From contig CM035234.1 of NCBI GenBank assembly GCA_020226215.1, positions 51,835,275-51,899,274 of the forward strand: a DNA stretch of 64,000 nt, in the 5' to 3' direction. The stretch comes from Sindora glabra. Lineage: Eukaryota > Streptophyta > Magnoliopsida > Fabales > Fabaceae. The translations under genes were made by a program, and so were the position numbers. Positions 1 to 11,145 of the stretch are shown one piece after another. Below the pieces are notes generated by a model, which was given only the letters and a program-made list of their open reading frames with translations, was not told where the DNA came from and made no database searches. The stretch's first letter is position 1. Each line of letters starts with the position of its first letter.

Positions 1-2088
1 AACCAGACTCACTCCATTACCGGATAATTTAGCCTTGTAAGCATCGGAGTTCAACATTTTCCGGCTGATATTGGTGTAAATTTCCCGAATAATGATCTCA
101 AAAGCTGTTTGGACATTGGTGGAATCGAGGGCGGACGTCTCCATAAAGAACAACCCTTCTTCTTCTGCAAGGCTTTTGCCCTCCTCTATGCTCACCTCTC
201 TAATATTCTCCAAGTCACATTTGTTTCCCACCAACATTCGTGCCACTGTGGTATCACAATGAGCTGCAGGATCATTGATCCATGAATTAGATTATCCACA
301 AGAATCAATTATATGAAATAATGAATAGAAATCTCTGACATAAAATTTAATCGAGACGCATCATTGTGATATGGAAAATGTTAACCATGAAGTATTTAAG
401 AGGAAAATTTTCTCTTTCAAATAATATTGACCACACCAGCAAACCCAAACGGATGACTGCTATCAGTTTAGGACTTAATAAAATTAAGCTGCTAAAACAG
501 GCCATATTTTGGCCGCATATGTATGTAGTTCCAAACTAAGCTGGATCCTGACAGATTTGTAACCCGGGGGACTAAAAATTTACCAATCAATAGGAACTTC
601 AGAAAATGCACTGCACCCTCTGGAGAAACGTTGGGACCAAGCAAATGAGAGTTTATTCAACTACAGGAAAATTTCAAAATTGAGGATCAAATATCTGCAT
701 AGCATTCCACCTATACGACAAAATCAGGAAAGCAACAGCTGCAATCCTAGAAGCATTCAAAAAAATAAACCCTGTTTACTAGACTCTAAAAGAATAAGCA
801 TACCAACAGAGCATATGAATATAAAAATAACACTGCCATAAGCACAGTTATGCTATAAACAATGATGATATAAGGCATTCATGCACATTTTGTCAAATCT
901 TGCAGTTCAATCTTTCGTATATATGTAACTAGAATCCCAAAAATATAAGATTTACTCAAAAGTCAACATGCCTCTCATTTTCAAATAAATGACATCCAAT
1001 AAAATCCAATATAGCAGCTACATATGAAAAATGTATTCATATCCCAGAGAAAAAGAAGCAGGCATCATCCTTCTAATTCTGAAATCAATTCATACTGCTT
1101 AAAATCAGTTCAAAAACATTAAGAAACCTTATGGAAGTTCTATCAGAACAGTCCATGATCTATACTGCAAGAGATGGCATATGCTCTTTTTACTATGAAA
1201 AGAATCAATCTTTTAAATTTTAATTTTATGAGATTTTCTAATGGAATACAGTTCAGAGCCAAACCTGGCCTTTCATACTATACAGTCATTTGCTTAAAAT
1301 GACAGTATAAAGGATAGATCCAATTTATAATTCTCAATCCTTTCATATGTTTATTAAAAATAATGCCAAATTGTCTTCAAATCTCTAATTGCATTGACTT
1401 ATTATCCCACATATTCTTTGCCAAAAAGGCAAAACATTTCAGGTAGGCCAGTACCAACAAAAATTAAAAAATAAAACTAATTTGCTTTTAAGAATCAAAG
1501 ATTCCACCCAAGAAAATGAAAATATAACTCTAATTATCAAAATTTCCTTTTATTTTTGATATCTTATTCTAAATCTGCACTCATCTGTAATAAAAGAAAT
1601 ATGCTTTAACAAATGCCACTACACGTTAAAAAACATGAAACAAGGAACCCAGCTTCTGAAAATCAATCACTCTCACAGAAACCGAAAAAGTAACTAATTT
1701 TTGTGCGTTCAACAACCATATCAACTTGAGAAGAAAGAACAAAGGATGACTTACTACTAAGCTCTTCCAGCCACCTTTTGATGCTTTCAAACGAACTCCT
1801 CCTACTGATATCATATACAACGAGGGCTCCAACAGCACCTCTATAATAAGACGAAGTCACAGCCCTGAATCGTTCTTGGCCAGCAGTGTCCCAGATCTGA
1901 GCCTTCACTTCTTTCCCATCAATTTCCACAACCTGGGTCTGAAACTCAACCCCAATTGTAGCCTTTGAGTTGCTATCAAACTCGTTGCGAGCAAAACGAG
2001 AGAGCAAATTGGACTTGCCCACAGCAGAGTCGCCAATGAGCACAATCTTGAACAAATACTCTTCACCCACTTCCCCATTTTCCTCCAT
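1..2088 (-). CDS. Rab11-class small GTPase, RABA5-like (3' end off window)
   Basis: Small GTPase that in plants acts in trans-Golgi/recycling-endosome and cell-plate membrane traffic. Two exons are visible on the minus strand: exon 1 is 1755-2088, exon 2 is 263-1 and runs off the edge. The intron (264-1754) has a GTAAGT donor and a TGCAG acceptor, and the join restores exactly 199 in-frame codons. All nucleotide-binding motifs are intact: P-loop GDSAVGKS (residues 19-26), switch I TIGVEF (44-49), WDTAGQE with catalytic Gln71 (66-72), NKCD (125-128) and ETSAL (153-157). Family members are about 215-225 residues, so the hypervariable tail and the prenylated C-terminal cysteines must lie outside the window. 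The intron after 111 codons and sequences such as THCDTTVARMLVGNKCDLE resemble RABA5; the subclass is from family knowledge, not a computed tree. Reading through the donor gives a 141-residue product that I regard as an artefact. Confidence 0.93.
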
Positions 2089-2384
2089 TGTTTAAACTCA
2101 CTGCGAGTTTTTGAGATTGTTTCGGTGGGTTATGTGAAGATAGGGCTGAGATAGTCTAGAGGATGTATGAGTGAAGATATAGCGCGTCGAGTGTGAAGTG
2201 TGAGGTGGGTACGTTTCACAGACAATGCGTGATTGGCGCGGTCTATTGTGTGATTTTGGCGATTTTTTGGGATTTCTCGTGTTCAGGGTCAATGCTGCGA
2301 CATCCTTCGGCGACTTCATCAATTCCACTACGGTCATCGGGAAGAGAAAATGAAACATCATTTTTAATTTCGTGAAAACAAATG

Positions 2385-2424
2385 TAATAATAATAATAAT
2401 AATAACAACAACAACAACAATAAC
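2385..2424. repeat. (TAA)n/(CAA)n microsatellite
   Basis: About 20 bp of TAA repeats followed by about 18 bp of CAA/ACA repeats. It directly abuts the left inverted repeat of the Mutator-like element. A TAA-rich stretch also abuts the element's right end (8152-8163), so the microsatellite may include an eroded target duplication. Confidence 0.85.
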
Positions 2425-2514
2425 ATAAATTTTATCGACCTCTCTAAAGATTTAGGTATAAATTATTTGCATCTCTTTTATTTTAAAAAAAGACACAACT
2501 TCCCTACTAATTAA
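2425..2514 (+). repeat. MULE left terminal inverted repeat
   Basis: Matches the reverse complement of 8058-8150 with small differences. Shared blocks include TAAATTT, TTTAGGTATAAAT, a T-rich/AAAAAAGACACAA block and CCCT-CTA-TTAA. In MuDR the TIRs hold the promoters of the two genes; the same role here is inference. Confidence 0.8.
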
Positions 2515-2998
2515 TTGAGATGTTATGAATAGAGTTTGATCAGAAAATTAAATTTTAAGATATTTTTGTCCTTATTAAAACTACAAAAAATCTTATAAAC
2601 CATTAACAAATGGAAAAGAAAAAAAAAATCAAACCTTTTGTCCTTTGGGTGCATTTCATGAAAGCAAAATGCTCCAGAGGTTAATGAATATAGATTTCGA
2701 TTATCTTTGTCTCTTAAATTCAAAGGAAGGCTTAAAAGATGAAATATTTGAGTCATCTTAAACTATTGAAAAATGATAATTCCTATTATTTTAGTATAAA
2801 AAATGTGATATTTTGCCATTTTACAATATATAGATTTACTTTCTTCTACTCCAAATTTTAAAAAAAAGAGTAGTTTAAATTATTGATTGAAAATTTTCAT
2901 TTGAGTTGTCCATTGCTAGAATGTATGTTTGATCGAAAATTATTTTTCTTATGTTATGAATTTTACAAAAAATTGATTTTAGTTTATATGTAAATAAA

Positions 2999-3395
2999 AT
3001 GCCTTCTTTAAGTGTGGTCGATAATGAAGGCTTAGGATTAAGGATGCCAAATCGATTTTGTAAATGTGGAAAAATAGTTGCTATCAAAATTTTTGAAATA
3101 GGAAAAAATCCTCAAAGATTATTCTATACTTGTAAGGAAGACAAGTGCGAATTTTTTGCTTGGGATGTACATACCTTGTTCAAATATAATTGTTGCTAAA
3201 GCACATTCAAAGGGTAATGAAGAAGGTTGTAGTGGTGATAGAATTGAAGAATTGAAAAAAGAAATAAGAGAGATGAAGAAAGACTATTATAAGTTAGAAA
3301 CTATCACAATATTGTTGAAGCTGCTAGTGGTAGTTTCAATTTCCATTAGTTTGGTTTTTGTATTGGTGGTTTTTTTTGTACTTTTATTCAAGTAA
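2999..3395 (+). pseudogene. GRF-type zinc-finger / coiled-coil / transmembrane small protein, frameshifted
   Basis: The first frame (2999-3199) gives a GRF zinc finger: CKCG at residues 21-24, NPQRLFYTC at 37-45 and CEFFAW at 50-55. GRF fingers bind single-stranded nucleic acid in characterised proteins. The second frame (from about 3156 to 3395) continues with a charged helical segment likely to form a coiled coil (EELKKEIREMKKDYYKLE) and then a strongly hydrophobic C-terminal segment of about 25 residues. This domain order matches the small plant proteins usually labelled uncharacterized At4g04775-like. The frames differ by +1 near 3156-3190, and the 35-45 bp available is too short for a normal plant intron, so I call a frameshift. 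It lies between the MULE left repeat and the transposase, and is transcribed toward the transposase. Cellular function is unknown. Confidence 0.72.
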
Positions 3396-4349
3396 TTAGA
3401 TTATAAGCTAATGCATCACTCTATGAATGTAAACTTTCAAATTATTCAATAAAATTGTGCTTTTGTTAAGAGGTTAGCTTGAAGGATTGATTTTCGTTAT
3501 AATGAAAATTACCTTATAGCAATCTTTTCTTCTTTATTACACGAGTGAAGACATTTATCAAAAGAATCTTATAAAACCTGTTGATAATGAATAGGGTATG
3601 GGATGACTTTATTAAAAATGTAAAGCATAAATATTTTCAATCAAAATATCACTTCATCAAAGCTAATAGTGATCACAATATTCCCAAGTGCAATTTTTCA
3701 ACATTCATTGGTCCTTTATTAGAATATTCACAAGTTTAGACAAAAAGCACATCTTACATGTGCATAATTCAAAAAGTGGTCCTAAAAGACAACTACCTAA
3801 AGGTAACATTTATGTACTATAACTAGCAAATATCCTAGAAAGCATGACTACACGTTCTTTGCATCCTAGAAAAGGGTGGTCCCAAATATTTCTCCAACAT
3901 GCACAAAAGATGAAGCAATTGCATGGGAAGTTCCACCTATTGCATGGCCAAAAGCTGTTATGTTAACTTGCTTGCTTCCTTGTTTCCCATTTCTAATAGC
4001 ACTTGAATTCTAAATACCAATAACAACCAACAAAGTTAAAATATATGAAAAAATGCACATGTACCACTAAAATGAAGTATATGCTAGCAACTAGAAAAAT
4101 ACATGACTGCATGTAACTCATATGCCAGCCTACAACCATTATTGGGAAAAATATATTGCAAATTATGTGAGAGCATTTCATAGTAGCAAATGGTACCTAA
4201 AGGGTTGACTTTCTAGTGTCATTGCTATTGTTGCTAAATGGCAGATAGCTCTATAGCGTTAGCACATGCCCTCTACAATGTATATGTACCAAAAAATGCA
4301 TTATAAAAACTAAAGATTAAAGCACAAGAAATAAGAATTATAATATACT

Positions 4350-6905
4350 AACCTTTTTCCCCTTTTGTTTTATAAGACCTTCTCTACAAGTTCTCTTATT
4401 ATGGCCAAATTGTTTCCAAATGTCACATTTGATAGTGTTGGACCTCTTGGCATCCCCTTTTCCAACAGGTGCTTAATCACTTGCTCTTTTTCTATTTTTG
4501 TTAGCCTACCTTTGCCTCTACATAGTTGTGGAGGATTAATTGTGGTATAACCTTCTTAATTCCCATCTCCTACCTCTAGCATTGGATGTATGATTTTTGA
4601 GTAAGCCAGTAAATATTTCTCCTTAAGTACTAGGAACTATAATATCTTTGAATATCTGTTCTTTTGTACACTATAACAGCATATACATGTTTTCAAGGCA
4701 AGTCAGACAAGTTCCAAGAATTATAACTACATGAGTTTAACCCAAGATTGACTATGAATGGTGTGAAGCCATCTCTTATTTCATACTCATCATTCCTAGC
4801 ATGAATTACCTAACACAGTTTGTTATCTTATGAAGTTTTGTCCACAATTTTTATAATTTTAGGTGTGATGCATTGCTCCCAACAACATCCAACCTGATAC
4901 CTCTTACAAAACCTTCCTATTTCCTAACCTATTTAGTAAAAGATTCCAAAACATTATTAGTTATATAGTCAGATTTGCACAAAAGATAATAGTATGTCTA
5001 GCCCACATTGAATTTGGACTACTTAACAACTAATCAATATTTGCATTCAGGCTCCTAATTTTATCCATTGCCTTCTCAAACAAGAATAGGTTAAGGGTTT
5101 TAGCAACTAACTAGAAGTAAGTTCTCAAAATTAGATTTGGGAACTTTGCTTTGAAATTATTTAGCAAATGATGACTATAGTACCTATAAGTTGTGTAGGG
5201 AATAACTTGGATCATAGCATCATTTAGGCCTTATAACTTATTAAAGAAATTATAAGAAAATCCTGCATAAGACACTATTATTAGCATTACTTTATAACAT
5301 TACATAAAATAATTAAGTTCAGAGAGATCCTTTTGCTAGTGAGACATGATCACTAGACTTTGAAGTATTCAAAACTCAGGTTTAATGCCTAAAACTTGAT
5401 GAATGTTGTAAAAAAGAATGTCTAGTTTTCCTTAAATTCATTTTCTATAATTGCAACTGCAATTGGAAACCTGCCTTTGTTCTCATCAGTGGCAATCATA
5501 AACATCATAATTCCTTGAAAGGGCTTCTTAAAGTGACATGCATCAATCTTAAACCATAGTCTAAAACCTTTAAGGAATGCCTTCTTTATAGAATCAATAC
5601 ATAAAAAAAACACTTACAAAACTCAGGATTTTAGTGCCTTTATGGGCGATAGAACTTTATCCTTCATGTGCTTCTAAGATTTGGTAATATATTATAACAC
5701 TTTGCATGAGCTTTTTTGTTATCATTATTAACTCTCTTCTTTGCATGATACAATTGTTGCTAACTAACTTCAATGCTATATTTTTCTTTAACTTTTTCCT
5801 TCATACTAGCATAACTCATATTCGAGTCAGCACAACACTTGCTATTTAACTTGTTTGCAATCCAAGTGGAGTTGGCATTTCTGTTTGTTGTTGCCCTTAT
5901 ACAACAGTGAACTAAATTATAAGTTTTTATTTTTTATGTCCTCCCATTAGGAATAAGAGTTGCATGAATTCTCTATGGACAATTCTTTATAACACACTTA
6001 CACATCACTCTAGCTTTCTTATTTTTAATTCTTTCAAGTTGAAAGCCCTCTTGAATCACAAAATCTCTTAAAACCTATATGAATTCATTCACATCACTAA
6101 ATAATTGTCCCTTTTTTAAAACCACCCTTTCGTTAGGTTAGCATGAGAATAAAGTACCATTCATCCCCTTATCTATGTACACTTTTTCTCTATCACTATC
6201 TAATGCATGGTTATGTCCCATAACATCATAATTTTATACAAAATCACTAAGTTCATCACTATTATTACCATGCATTTCCCCATCACTTTCTAGGGCCTGT
6301 ATATCATCATTACTAGCATTGGTGTCCTATTTTTCCTATTGCCCCTCCTCATTAGAAGAACTTAACATAACTTCAGCTTCACAATCATTTTCAATTGCAA
6401 CAGTTGATTCACTAATAGAAAAAATGTATCATCACTAAATAAATCCTCAATTTCATTATTCCTAGCAACACTAGTTCCTTCCTTATTACTAACATTCCCA
6501 CTATTCTTAAAGGTAACTTAAGTAGTTTAGGAAATAATGATTTCAGATACATTCACATCAGCATTAATAGTAGCTTGAGAGATAGGGACAACAACATCAT
6601 TTCAAAAGAAATTAACATGCAAGTATACCTCATTTTGCATTTTATTAACCTTGAACATGTCTAACACATCACCATCATTTGTCATAAATCTTCTATTAGT
6701 ACCACCACTTACATCATAACTTATATCACAGTTTAGTCCAGTGTATCTATTTCTAATATGGAATTCATTGAGCATATTATCAACCAAGTCTATATAAGAA
6801 TAATGATCAAGGTTTACGTCCTTAATTGTTATTTTTTTTGTACCATTGCTACCTACTAGGTTGAAAAAAAACCTGATAATGGCATTTTTCCTGCAATAAC
6901 ATGCA
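4350..6905 (-). pseudogene. MuDR-type MULE transposase, decayed
   Basis: Cut-and-paste transposase remnant read on the minus strand, in several frames with many stops. In order from its N-terminus: the N-terminal MULE domain (about 6600-6905; open frame 6602-6787); the MuDR DNA-binding region (about 5700-6070), recognisable by KNCP-stop-RIHATLIPNGRT, where a Trp codon of the usual CPWRI motif has become a stop; the catalytic DDE region (open frame 5422-5613, with FKIDACHFKKPFQG and RFPIAVAIIENE, continuing to about 4950); a SWIM zinc-finger remnant near 4680-4760 with two metal-binding positions lost; and a C-terminal zinc knuckle CDIWKQFGHNKRTC at about 4381-4426. This order is that of full-length MULE transposases. 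No single frame could make the protein. Confidence 0.85.
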
Positions 6906-7389
6906 ATTTAGTTACTTAAATAAATAATCATATCTAAATAACTAGTGATGGGTATTCCAATTTACTCTACAAATAAAGATAGTAATATGAACTAATAAGA
7001 TGCAGTCCACAACTATGCTTACACGGTGAAAATATCACTAGTGTATAATATGATATTCAAATGTAATACACAATAAGGCATACATGAAGAGAAGTATATA
7101 TAATTTATATTTTACTAATTGTCATGATAAACATAGACATAACACAATAACATTGTTATTATGAAAAGTGTAGAAGAGAGGAAAAATGCTAATGAATTGG
7201 ACAATGTTAATTTCATGATGACTACACATTGAGATTATGAACCTGTAACCTATTCCACCAATAAATTTAACTTTTTTGCTAACAAGAAAAGGAGGCATTA
7301 TACATTGGAATAACCATTGTTATGGCCATGGGTATCACATTTCACCAAGTTACTCTTAAGTGTTATCAGACACAACTATTTATCCATCT

Positions 7390-7985
7390 TTAGCTTTAGA
7401 CAACTTACCTTAACCTTAGCAATGGATTAATAGCTCAAGGATGGCCATTTATGGTCAATTGATAGAGGAAATTAGTGCATGCTTTTAGAAACTTCTTCAC
7501 CTTCTCATCCATGTAAACAAAAAGGAAAAAGGTTAGCAAATAATGAAACTAGTGACTACACAAGAAATAAAAAGGGAAAACAATTATCAATGATAATAAA
7601 CAACCCTCAACATCCAAAAATGAAGTTCATTTGAAAATAATAATCAATAACAGTAAACAACCCTCACCATCATAAAAAAAATTTAACATTTTAAAAAGTA
7701 GAATTTTCTAGCTAAAAAACTCCACTTCGTCCATTTTCTATTCATTAGTTTGAATAAAATAATACCTACTTGAAACCCATTAAAAAAGAATTCTAAAAAT
7801 AAAACTATAGCAAAAAAATGTTAGCTTTAAATAGCCTACCTTAACCTTAGCAATGGATCAATAGCTCAAGGATGGTGATTTGTAGTCGATTGATGGAGGA
7901 AACTAGTGCTCACTTCCGAAAACTTCTTTGACCCTTCCTCTGTGTAAATGAAAAGGAAAGGGGTTGGCAAATAATGAAACTTGCA
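7390..7985 (+). repeat. Direct repeats in the MULE subterminal region
   Basis: Two ~164-bp copies (7390-7553 and 7821-7985), about 431 bp apart, share long blocks such as CCTTAACCTTAGCAATGGAT and GGTTGGCAAATAATGAAACT (GGTTAGCAAAT in the first copy). A second, shorter duplicated block containing AAACAACCCTCA lies between them (7581-7615 and 7636-7670). They lie between the right TIR and the transposase start, where MULE transposase binding or promoter sequence is expected; that role is inference. Confidence 0.8.
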
Positions 7986-8057
7986 ACTTGTATTCTAATG
8001 ATTAATTAAAGGGCAAAGTCGGTAAAGAAAATCTATCTTTAATAGCATTATTAATCG

Positions 8058-8150
8058 TTAACTAGCAGGGGAACTTTGTGTCTTTTTTAAAAATAGAAAG
8101 GATGGGAATGATTTATACCTAAACCTCATGGGAGATCAATGAAATTTACC
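8058..8150 (-). repeat. MULE right terminal inverted repeat
   Basis: Inverted partner of 2425-2514. Its outer end is TGAAATTTAC (8140-8149), followed by CCTAATAATAATAAAG, which resembles the TAA-rich DNA flanking the left end. Confidence 0.8.
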
Positions 8151-9762
8151 CTAATAATAATAAAGATTGAATTATAATTTTAATTTTTTATAATATACGG
8201 ATTGTATTTTTTTAAATATAATATTATATTTTTCATCTTTTTAATATAAAAATCAGGTTAGATTAAATTTATATTTTTGTTAAATTGAAAATTAAAAATC
8301 TTAATGAACATAAAAGTCCAAAATATTTTTAAGTTAATAATTATTATAGAGAAATTTATGAACCACATGATTTTTATAGTTAATTTAGAGGTTTTTTAAC
8401 ATCTTCAGTGGATTAATGGTTCTAATTTTTATGATGGAATCATGTAAGTCTCACTAATTCTTTTTCTATTGATTACGAGCTTAAATCCTCATTGACTTTT
8501 TACATGCCAATTGGAAAATTTCTTCTTTAATTAATAAAAGTGATAGATACTCATGCATAAGGACTAATCATAAGATTTCTCTTACTACAAAAGATTTTGC
8601 TATTTTTAACCAATAATTCGTCAAAAGTTTTAGTTGGAAAACAAGATTTCTAAAATATTTTGATGGATTTTACTCATGAGAATGATGCTTGATGAAATTT
8701 TTTTCAACAAATTCAATGGCAAAACTTTAAATTGAAAGAAAGCCTTTTAGAATATTATTTTCAGACTGAATCCCTCTAAGGTTCTATTTGAAAATATTTT
8801 TTTTCTTTTACACAATCCATCAAAGATTCATTAACTTTTTAAAATTAAGAATATATGAAATTTTATTACCTAAACATAAAATTTATAAATAAAAATAAAC
8901 ATATAAAATAAAATAAATAAAATATAAATTTTATTACAAATAAAAAATATATACATTATTCAAAAATTAACTAGAATCATTCATTAAATCCCTCTTCTTC
9001 ATCTTTCTCCTTATCAATTTCATATTCATCTCTGTTTTCCCCTATCCTGTTCAAGTTGTGTTGGTTTATCTTCCTTTTCAAAGCTATCATGTACATTATG
9101 CAAGTTATTGAGTTGTTTAACTCAATTAAATGATGTGCATGAGACATATGACCATTTTAGTATATAATTTCTATTATGTGTTTTTCCCTCCACCAATTGT
9201 TTAAACTTTGATCTTTATAATTACAAATCAACCTTGCTTGTCTTTTTTTTCTAGGTGGGTGTACTACATAATACACTTAGGTTATTTATTATGCAATAAT
9301 AAAGGGATTATACTTGACATATTATCTATTATGTTTAATTTAAACTATATCATATCAAGGTTACACTCTCATATCACAACCTAACACAAGATCAATTCAA
9401 TCACAATGAAAAAATATCACCATTTTGATTGTTAGCCTATGATACTTTAGATGCACTATTTTCTTAAGAATGTCATAAAAATCATGTTCTCCTACTGTGA
9501 ACTCCTAACACTCACTACAACTTGCCTATAATGGCTAGTTTGTAATGTTTAACACATTATAAAATTATTGGTGTTCTCTATTTGGAAGTTCTTCCATATT
9601 ATGTTCCATATAATTTGCAACTTATGGCTAACTAATATTGAACACAATATTTTCATTTATATTACTTAATTCATGCACATCTCATTGTTATGACCTAATT
9701 TTTTATCCATTGTTACTAGTGTGAAGGTATTTTACAAACATCCTCGCTACCTTTACTAGTTG

Positions 9763-9845
<83 letters not shown>

Positions 9846-11145
9846 TAATTATTACTTTTGAAAATTTTAATATCCCAGAAGTGATGACATAGAGATACTG
9901 GGATATACTACTAAAATTTTAGAAACATATTTGAAAACCACATAGGTAGCTATACTTTCTAGAAATGTTTTCTACAAGGCATTGTGGTAGATGAAAACTT
10001 CACAAGGTTATTGTCCCATAGAAATCTCATGAGTTTTTATCTTTTTGAAGGAGATTGATTTAACAATGAAAATATTTCTAAAACCAAAGATGAAAAATCT
10101 TTTTTTTAAGAGTGTGATAGTAAAAATAACAAAGATCTTATTTAATCTTGTCTGAGAATGGGTTATATAATTTTGATTTGATACTAAATGAAAACCAATA
10201 TCATGAAGTTTTTGCTTTTTCTTTGAGAAAAATTATGATCTTATGTAACACTCGATCAAAACCTAATACTTAAAATCCAATAAAGTTAAATCAAACCATG
10301 TTTAGCAGTAGGTAGTTTGTAGAAATATCCCCTATTATTAGTAGAAATATTTATTAGAGTTAATAGACAAAAGAATTCAATAATTATCTAAGAAAAAATC
10401 CAAGGAAAAAAATAGAAGTATTTAGAATCTATGGTTGATAAGGCTTTTAAGAACTTAATGGTTGTACTTAGAAGCATCCTATGAAACCCTTAAGATTGAA
10501 AAAAATAAAATTAGGTCACTATATGGAGGGACATGCACAGTTTTGACAGCAAAAGTGGGGAATATTATAGTTTCCAAGGCTATTGGTGAAAAGATTAAGA
10601 AAAACTCCTAATTAAAAATCTTAATGATGATGATTAGCAATTAATTAGTGGTTAATTGCAAATAGAAAGTTATTAGGAAGTTTCCTACTGTGTTAGTTAG
10701 GCTATGATGCAGATGATGATGATAGAAAATGACATGTGCCATGACTCAACAATAAAGACTATGAATAATATGTAGACTAGGAATACTTAAATGATGACTA
10801 AGTGCAATTTTCATCAAGTTTCCTTAAAACAACTGTGTGCCTTGTTTATATTTGCTTAACACACTTCCTTTCTCTATAAATAATAAGGTTAAACACTATC
10901 TGTTGCACAAAATATACACCCCATGACCATAAAGAGATATTTTATGAGAAAAGTGAATACTTGGTAATATTTTGCTAGTTTTTTTAGTATTTTTCAAAGT
11001 TGGTGATAGAAGGAAGCTTTGACCATTCTCTTAATGAAGGTATAAGTCCTTAAACCTACCATAAATCCATTTGTTTTATAGTTCTTATTAAGAATTCCTT
11101 TTTAATTTCATATTATTTTAGTAACATGCTTTGAATGGTAAGTGA
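8151..11145. other. AT-rich intergenic DNA, no gene recognised
   Basis: No open frame or domain recognised on either strand. The minus strand around 8990-9240 reads as a short acidic stretch (DEYEIDKEKDEEE) with no family match I can name. It contains the (AT)n tract at 9764-9838. It may be further decayed transposon sequence. Confidence 0.5.
9764..9838. repeat. (AT)n microsatellite, 75 bp
   Basis: Uninterrupted TA dinucleotide run, likely variable in length and prone to assembly error. Confidence 0.97.

Larger units (their letters stand above)
2425..8150. mobile_element. Mutator-like element (MULE), two-gene, decayed
   Basis: A ~5.7-kb element bounded by inverted repeats of about 90 bp (2425-2514 and 8058-8150) that share long blocks, for example TTTAGGTATAAAT and AAAAAAGACACAA. 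Inside are a minus-strand MuDR-type transposase (about 4350-6905) and a plus-strand GRF-zinc-finger gene (2999-3395). The two converge, as mudrA and mudrB do in maize MuDR. Both genes carry stops or frameshifts, so the copy looks inactive. The 9-bp target duplication expected for MULEs is not clean: the left flank CAACAATAA and right flank TAATAATAA match at 7 of 9 positions inside low-complexity DNA. Exact ends are uncertain by a few bases. Confidence 0.82.

Noticed and set aside
1626..1756. Extension of the Rab first exon into a 141-residue open frame ending near 1663
   Set aside because: The extra residues after the GTAAGT donor have no Rab similarity; the spliced join to 263-1 restores a perfect Rab sequence.
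3993..4181. Short minus-strand open frame rich in Phe/Ile/Val
   Set aside because: Lies within the MULE between its two genes, has no domain, and fits AT-rich background.
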